A stretch of 64,000 nt of DNA from Providencia stuartii (GTDB lineage Bacteria > Pseudomonadota > Gammaproteobacteria > Enterobacterales > Enterobacteriaceae), in assembly GCF_029277985.1 (NCBI RefSeq), contig NZ_CP119547.1, positions 1 to 64,000 on the forward strand. Direction: 5' to 3'. Within the stretch, counting starts at the first letter, position 1. Each line of letters opens with the position of its first letter. A program made the position numbers and the translations under genes. Below, piece by piece: positions 59,925 to 64,000 of this stretch. The notes beneath the pieces were generated by a model. That model ran no database searches. It was not told the DNA's origin and was given only the letters and a program-made list of their open reading frames with translations.

Positions 59925-60586
59925 TGCGTAAGAGAGATTTCTTTTTTGGAGAGGTGTATGAGGGGGGTGCAGGAGCCACTCTACGACTGAGTGATATGGA
60001 ACCATTGGCAAGAAAAGTGTCGGCAGAGTTCTTCACTGCACAACTGAACCGTATGCTGAAAGAGCATGACGGTCAGTTGACGCTCAGCGATGGAACGTCG
60101 TACCCCAGCTTTTGGAGCTTCATCGACAAGGTTGTTCCAGAGCAGGTTGGTTTCGTGGAGATCTACGCTCGGCAGGATGTTAACGATAATGTTGAAGCGA
60201 CACTGGCGTGTGACATCGTTTTGGTAAATGGTGTGATCACCGTTAAACCTCACTGGTGTGCTTACAAAGACATCAGGGCTGACGAAGTGATTTCCACCTT
60301 ACTGGTGCCTTTGCATTTGAAGGCTCTCCAGGGTAAGGCTTACATTCGCTGGGATGATGGTGAAACCGAACCTCTGTTACAAAACGACGACTATCAGGCT
60401 GAACTTGAAAATGTGTTTAGTGTTTCCAAGTACCCATCAGCCATGAGCTGGGGCGATACAGCAGACCAGAAGGTTAAGCAGTACAAGATGGACCTTGAGT
60501 GCGCCACAGATGTTGGTTGTCGAGGTGTCTCATCAGAGCAAGCATGGGATGCTTATCGAGAACTCCGTTACAATAGAACAGTGTGA
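59924..60586 (+). CDS. Hypothetical protein at end of traI operon
   Basis: 220 residues, start overlapping the preceding stop (TAATG). Soluble alpha/beta protein, no recognised motif. A terminator follows. Confidence 0.72.
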   Translation: MRKRDFFFGEVYEGGAGATLRLSDMEPLARKVSAEFFTAQLNRMLKEHDGQLTLSDGTSYPSFWSFIDKVVPEQVGFVEIYARQDVNDNVEATLACDIVLVNGVITVKPHWCAYKDIRADEVISTLLVPLHLKALQGKAYIRWDDGETEPLLQNDDYQAELENVFSVSKYPSAMSWGDTADQKVKQYKMDLECATDVGCRGVSSEQAWDAYRELRYNRTV

Positions 60587-60589
60587 AAC

Positions 60590-60610
60590 AAGCGGCCATT
60601 GGCCGCTTTG
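60590..60610 (+). terminator. Rho-independent terminator of traI operon
   Basis: AAGCGGCC/GGCCGCTT stem, ATT loop; the next bases start a dispersed palindrome. Confidence 0.75.
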
Positions 60611-60630
60611 AACTTTCACATGTGAAAGTT
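60611..60630. repeat. Dispersed 20-bp palindrome, copy 9
   Basis: AACTTTCACATGTGAAAGTT, perfect, directly after the traI-operon terminator. Confidence 0.93.
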
Positions 60631-60676
60631 TTTCGCCTCCCGCTCTTATCATCTCCTCGAATAAACCTCCATAAAG

Positions 60677-60690
60677 TGCCCAAAATGGGC
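60677..60690 (+). promoter_or_regulatory. Putative AcaCD-type activator box
   Basis: TGCCCAAAATGGGC, about 75 bases before the small gene at 60767. Confidence 0.62.
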
Positions 60691-60766
60691 CGTAACAGCA
60701 CTGTTCCTAGATTGATCAATTAAGAGACGATTACTCCGTGATGACGACAAGTTATTTGGAGGGTCT

Positions 60767-60910
60767 ATGTCCGCACAAGCTCACGTCAGAGAAAGCGAAA
60801 GCTCATCTGGTTCATTCATCTCCTGGCAGTTCCTTGTCTGGCAGGTGATGTTCGTTATAGGTGTTGTTGCAGGGATGAACCTGGAACACGCATTCAATTT
60901 TCTAGGTTAA
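60767..60910 (+). CDS. Small membrane protein (47 residues)
   Basis: ATG 60767 with GGAGGG upstream; one hydrophobic helix (FLVWQVMFVIGVVAG). Its stop overlaps the next ATG. Probably expressed with conjugation. Function unknown. Confidence 0.72.
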   Translation: MSAQAHVRESESSSGSFISWQFLVWQVMFVIGVVAGMNLEHAFNFLG

Positions 60911-61287
60911 TGGGAGGAAGTGTGAACCTTAATAAACAATTTTTCTGGTTTTTGATGAACGCGGTGCTGATGTGCATCTTCATCGTTCCAGTGGCCGTCG
61001 CGTTTTGGCTGTCTGCTTTTGCGGCAGGTTTTGACTGGAGTCAGTGGGTTAAGTTGGCTGCTGATACGGCCAACAGAGCTGCAAGTGACCCGGCCAAGGC
61101 TCTGGGCACGGTTCAGACCTACTGGGGCATTCTCAGCTTCTTCCTGCTGGCGGCGTACAGTCTGATGTTCAAGTTTAAAGCCAATGCTAACAAGGAAGTG
61201 AAAACTCTGGGGGTGGCCCGACCAGCCAATGAAGTTAGCGTTGCGGCTTCGGAAAAACATTCGGAAGCGGTTCCTCAAAATCAATAA
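60910..61287 (+). CDS. Membrane protein in transfer region, unknown
   Basis: 125 residues; ATG 60910 in a TAATG overlap, or GTG 60922 behind GGAGGA. Two transmembrane helices (about 12-38 and 72-92) and a polar tail. Stands directly before traL, behind its own AcaCD-type box. Unknown function. Confidence 0.74.
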   Translation: MGGSVNLNKQFFWFLMNAVLMCIFIVPVAVAFWLSAFAAGFDWSQWVKLAADTANRAASDPAKALGTVQTYWGILSFFLLAAYSLMFKFKANANKEVKTLGVARPANEVSVAASEKHSEAVPQNQ

Positions 61288-61303
61288 CCGATCCAGTAAA
61301 CGC

Positions 61304-61333
61304 AAAAAAGGCGGCTTAGGCCGCCTTTTTTTA
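61304..61333 (+). terminator. Rho-independent terminator
   Basis: A-rich arm, GGCGGC/GCCGCC stem, T run. Confidence 0.85.
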
Positions 61334-61347
61334 TTTGTCGCTGGAAG

Positions 61348-61361
61348 TGCCCGAAAAGGGC
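61348..61361 (+). promoter_or_regulatory. Putative AcaCD-type activator box of traL operon
   Basis: TGCCCGAAAAGGGC, 71 bases before traL. Confidence 0.65.
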
Positions 61362-61431
61362 GCGAAGCCGTGGCAGAAAATCAGTGACCCTGAATGAGAA
61401 TACAGGCCACTAGGAAAAGAAGAGGGTTGCT

Positions 61432-61713
61432 ATGAAGCCTGTAAAGATACCGCGCCGGGTCGATGAGCCCCCGCATCTGCTGTTGTGGAGCGCAGATGAG
61501 TTGGCCCCGATGCTTTTGGGGCTAACGATAGGGGTCATCATCGGTAAGGCCCTGATCTGCTTTCTGGGGGGGTTACTTGTAACCAACCTTTATCGCCGAT
61601 TCAGGGATAACCATCCGGATGGATACCTGCTCCACATGATCTACTGGGCCGGGTTCATCATGACCAAGGCCAAATCTCTCAAGAATCCGTTTGTCCGGAG
61701 GTATTTGCCTTGA
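61432..61713 (+). CDS. traL: TraL pilus assembly protein
   Basis: 93 residues, start after AGAGGG. IPRRVDEPPHLLLWSADELAPMLLGL and two adjacent membrane helices (about 27-58) are the TraL/F-type pattern. First gene of the mating-pair-formation operon; an inner-membrane component of the F-like type IV secretion system. Confidence 0.92.
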   Translation: MKPVKIPRRVDEPPHLLLWSADELAPMLLGLTIGVIIGKALICFLGGLLVTNLYRRFRDNHPDGYLLHMIYWAGFIMTKAKSLKNPFVRRYLP

Positions 61714-62336
61714 ACCTGAAAAAGTATCTCAAGACCTGGGAAGGGACCCAAACAGAAAATAAGTGGGGACGAATCTTCCAGGGTGGTCTTATTGCTATCG
61801 TTTTCCTGCTGGTGGTCCAAGTATTCAGCAAGGAAACCATCGTCACTATCCAGCCTTTCACGCTCACGGAAGAAGCCTGGGTGACGAAAAATAACGCCTC
61901 TCAGTCCTATAAAGAGGCTTGGGGTTTCGCTTTTGCTCAGCTCCTTGGCAATGTGACGCCAGGAACCGTTGACTTTGTGAAAGAACGGATCACCCCGCTT
62001 CTCTCCCCGAGCATCTATCAGGACGTGATTGATGCCATCGAAATTCAAGCTCAACAGATCAAGAACGACCGCGTAACCATGCGGTTTGAGCCGCGTTTTG
62101 TTGAGTACGAGCCCAAGAGCGACAAGGTGTTTGTCTACGGATATTCCTACGTCAAAGGGGCTTCTTCTAACGAAGAGCGTAGCGAACGCTCCTACGAGTT
62201 CGCCATCAAGATTTCAAACTACGCGCCCGTGCTGGACTACATCGACACCTATGTAGGAAAGCCACGCACCAAAACTGTTTTGGAGCAACTCCAGCGCAAA
62301 GAAGAAAACCGGAGAAAGCATGAAGAACAACGCTAA
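61710..62336 (+). CDS. traE: TraE type IV secretion protein
   Basis: 208 residues, TTG start overlapping traL. One N-terminal transmembrane helix (about 25-45) and a periplasmic domain of the TraE/VirB5-8-like family (TPGTVDFVKERITPLLSPSIYQDV). Part of pilus assembly. Confidence 0.92.
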   Translation: MNLKKYLKTWEGTQTENKWGRIFQGGLIAIVFLLVVQVFSKETIVTIQPFTLTEEAWVTKNNASQSYKEAWGFAFAQLLGNVTPGTVDFVKERITPLLSPSIYQDVIDAIEIQAQQIKNDRVTMRFEPRFVEYEPKSDKVFVYGYSYVKGASSNEERSERSYEFAIKISNYAPVLDYIDTYVGKPRTKTVLEQLQRKEENRRKHEEQR

Positions 62337-63237
62337 ACTTTCGCTCCTGGCGCTGTCCTTGGCGCTTGGAACTTCAATGGCCTATGCCTCGGATGACATT
62401 CCTGTTGTCCCGGCCAGTGTTATGAAAAAGGATGTTCCTGCCCCTGTGACGTCAGGACAAAGCTCCCATGAGGTTGTGGGCAGCATGAATGAAAACCCCT
62501 TACTGACGATGAAGCCGGGGGTTAACCAGATCATCCCGATAGCCGTTGGTCATCCGAACCGAATCGTCACGCCTTTCAGCAATCCTGAGATCGTTTCAAC
62601 ATCTCTGACCGGGGCGACGGATAACGGCCAGTGTGGTGAGGTCTGCATCAAAGAGAATGTGGTCTATGTCGCCACGGATAAGCAGTATCCGGTGACTATG
62701 TTCATTACTGAAAAAGGCTCGGAAGCCCAAGCTCTCAGCCTGACGATGGTTCCCCGTCGTATTCCGCCCAGAGAAGTCTTTCTCAAGCTCGATGGTGGTG
62801 TAGGTATCACTGGTGCTTTTGCCAATACCAAGGCTGAGACCTGGGAACAGAGCCAGCCTTATGTCGAAACCATCCGGTCAGTATTCCGAAAGATTGCTCT
62901 TGGTGAAGTCCCTCAAGGTTACACGTTGAACCGCATCCCTGCTGGTGCTGCGGTGCCGAGCTGCGCTCATCCTGGGGTAAAGGTGGATTTTAGCAAGGGG
63001 CAATACATGATGGGCCACCACCTTAACGTGTTCATCGGTGTCGCCCTGAACGTCTCTGATCAGCCTATTGAGTTCAAAGAGGCGTTGTGTGGGAGCTGGG
63101 ATGTGGCTGCGGTGACTACGTGGCCGCTTAACGTGCTTGAGCCCGGCCAGAAGACGGAGATCTATGTGGCGAAGAAGCAGAAGCGTGGTCTCGCACCAAC
63201 GTCTAAGCGTCCATCGCTGCTGGGAGGTGCCCAATGA
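62320..63237 (+). CDS. traK: TraK secretin-like outer-membrane protein
   Basis: 305 residues with signal peptide (MAYA/SDD near 22), then a VirB9/TraK-type beta-rich domain (NQIIPIAVGHPNRIVTPFSNPEIVSTS). Forms the outer-membrane core with TraV and TraB. Overlaps traE by 17 bases. Confidence 0.93.
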   Translation: MKNNAKLSLLALSLALGTSMAYASDDIPVVPASVMKKDVPAPVTSGQSSHEVVGSMNENPLLTMKPGVNQIIPIAVGHPNRIVTPFSNPEIVSTSLTGATDNGQCGEVCIKENVVYVATDKQYPVTMFITEKGSEAQALSLTMVPRRIPPREVFLKLDGGVGITGAFANTKAETWEQSQPYVETIRSVFRKIALGEVPQGYTLNRIPAGAAVPSCAHPGVKVDFSKGQYMMGHHLNVFIGVALNVSDQPIEFKEALCGSWDVAAVTTWPLNVLEPGQKTEIYVAKKQKRGLAPTSKRPSLLGGAQ

Positions 63238-64000
63238 TTAAGCGATTTTGGACACAGTTAGACCCCAACAAGAAGCGTTGGGTGTCTATCGCTGGCGGCG
63301 TCTTCGTTCTTTTTGCGGTCGTGACAATGTTCTCTGGTGAACCCAAGAAAGAAGAGAAGCGCGGTCGCCAAGAAACCATCAAGCACGTTCTCACAGACAA
63401 AAACACCCGTGAGATCGGGATAGATTCGTTGTCTGCCGATGTGAAGATGGTGTCTCGTGAAAACTCCGACCTGAAAAAGGAGCTGGAACGAGTCAAGAAA
63501 GAGCTGGAGGAAACCAAAACCACTGCCGGGAAATCCAGTGATGTTGGCCGTGAGATGACCCGCCTTCGTCAAGATTTGGACCGCCTGACCCAGAAGAACA
63601 TGGAATTGGCTAAGAAAGTCGAAACCGGCGCTGCTGGTGGAAAAACATCCTCTTCATCAGAGGATGCCAGAGCCGATGTTAATGGTGCATCTGGTGGTGA
63701 TGGTCAGTTCATGGAGAAAAAGCTCGACTACAAAGATCCAGCATCCTTTTTTCGGGACGCACCGCTTCCTGACTCGAAGGGTGGGGCTCCTGCAACTGGC
63801 AAGGGAGACGGTCGTGATGCAACTAAACCAGGCATCCAAATAGTGAGCTACTCGCAGAAAGCGCCAGAAGTTGAAGAGAAGGACAACAAGGATGATGAGT
63901 CTATCTACCTACCTTCTGGCTCCATCCTGACAGGGGTGCTCATCAACGGTATGGACGCACCAACATCTCAAGGTGCTCGTCGAGATCCGTTCCCTTCGAC
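63234..64000 (+). CDS. traB: TraB type IV secretion protein, 5' part
   Basis: Open at the window end; 255 residues visible from an ATGA overlap with traK. N-terminal transmembrane helix (about 16-34), a coiled coil with heptads (about 65-130), a low-complexity linker and the start of the VirB10-type domain (IYLPSGSILTGVLINGMDAPTSQGARRDPFP). Spans inner membrane to outer core of the secretion channel. Confidence 0.93.
   Translation, partial: MIKRFWTQLDPNKKRWVSIAGGVFVLFAVVTMFSGEPKKEEKRGRQETIKHVLTDKNTREIGIDSLSADVKMVSRENSDLKKELERVKKELEETKTTAGKSSDVGREMTRLRQDLDRLTQKNMELAKKVETGAAGGKTSSSSEDARADVNGASGGDGQFMEKKLDYKDPASFFRDAPLPDSKGGAPATGKGDGRDATKPGIQIVSYSQKAPEVEEKDNKDDESIYLPSGSILTGVLINGMDAPTSQGARRDPFPS

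Noticed and set aside
4539..60630. Dispersed palindromes as a CRISPR array or as REP/transposon ends
   Set aside because: Copies are kilobases apart, with no regular spacers, target duplications or mobile gene associated.
1..64000. oriT/mobI and the acaDC activator genes
   Set aside because: No gene or site that I could identify as these was found in the window; they are expected elsewhere on the plasmid.
1..64000. tRNA or rRNA genes
   Set aside because: No cloverleaf-like or rRNA sequence was noticed on either strand.

Overview
This window is about 64 kb of the backbone of a large conjugative plasmid of the IncA/C (IncA/IncC) family. It begins at the first base of the replication gene repA and ends inside traB. 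The call rests on four things: the RepA protein, which looks like the IncA/C initiator; a 14-copy iteron array with DnaA boxes just downstream; the parA-parB-053 partition operon; and the MOBH-type traI/traD followed by traJ (DUF4400) and traL-traE-traK-traB. Typical hosts are gammaproteobacteria (Enterobacteriaceae, Vibrio, Aeromonas). The host species cannot be read from the sequence.

Layout. 1-2.1 kb: repA and oriV. 2.1-5.6 kb: a PP-loop (PAPS-reductase-like) protein with a membrane partner, then three accessory genes including a membrane-anchored PD-(D/E)XK nuclease candidate. 5.7-12.9 kb: a long co-directional run of envelope-related genes, with an S49 protease, a DsbA-like oxidoreductase, a lipoprotein, small membrane proteins and a secreted nuclease. 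12.9-18.2 kb: HU, a HigB/HigA-type toxin-antitoxin pair, a ParB-like DNA-binding protein and small accessory genes. 18.3-22.9 kb: a coiled-coil protein, then a Ycf46-like AAA ATPase operon with DUF1257 and DUF2997 proteins. 22.9-29.8 kb: a 6.9-kb composite transposon. 29.8-34.8 kb: backbone membrane proteins, a Lar-like protein and a second ParB-like protein. 34.8-37.4 kb: an IS21-family element. 37.4-42.6 kb: the remainder of a split DNA methyltransferase, the partition operon and a second methyltransferase-fold protein. 42.6-49.3 kb: an accessory operon with small zinc-binding proteins, a C5-methyltransferase-like protein and an ASCH-domain protein. 49.4-53 kb: a secreted protein, a type IA topoisomerase and a lipoprotein. 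53-64 kb: the start of the transfer region.

Two insertions break backbone genes, and both can be reversed on paper. The composite transposon (two identical 954-bp IS5-family/IS427-group copies in inverted orientation, target duplication TAA) splits a membrane-protein gene; removing it restores one 394-codon frame. The IS21-family element (target duplication GGTAT) splits a DNA methyltransferase gene; removing it restores a 415-codon frame. The transposon carries a damaged neo-type aminoglycoside phosphotransferase gene, an intact ble-type gene, an IS30-family element, integrase remnants and a nested pair of miniature transposons: a 1033-bp Tn402-type unit with duplication TCCGC sitting inside a 287-bp Tn3-type inverted-repeat element.

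Three sets of dispersed regulatory sequences tie the backbone together: (i) nine copies of a palindrome built on CTTTCACATGTGAAAG; (ii) about ten promoters whose 17-bp spacer is itself a palindrome of the form GTATCAT-N3-ATGATAC; (iii) six TGCCC-N5-GGRC boxes ahead of traI, traL and other operons, which fit the AcaCD activator motif as I recall it. The first two sets have no regulator that I know of and are the best leads for undescribed biology here, together with the Ycf46/DUF1257/DUF2997 operon and a KRKIILD C-terminal tag shared by three proteins.
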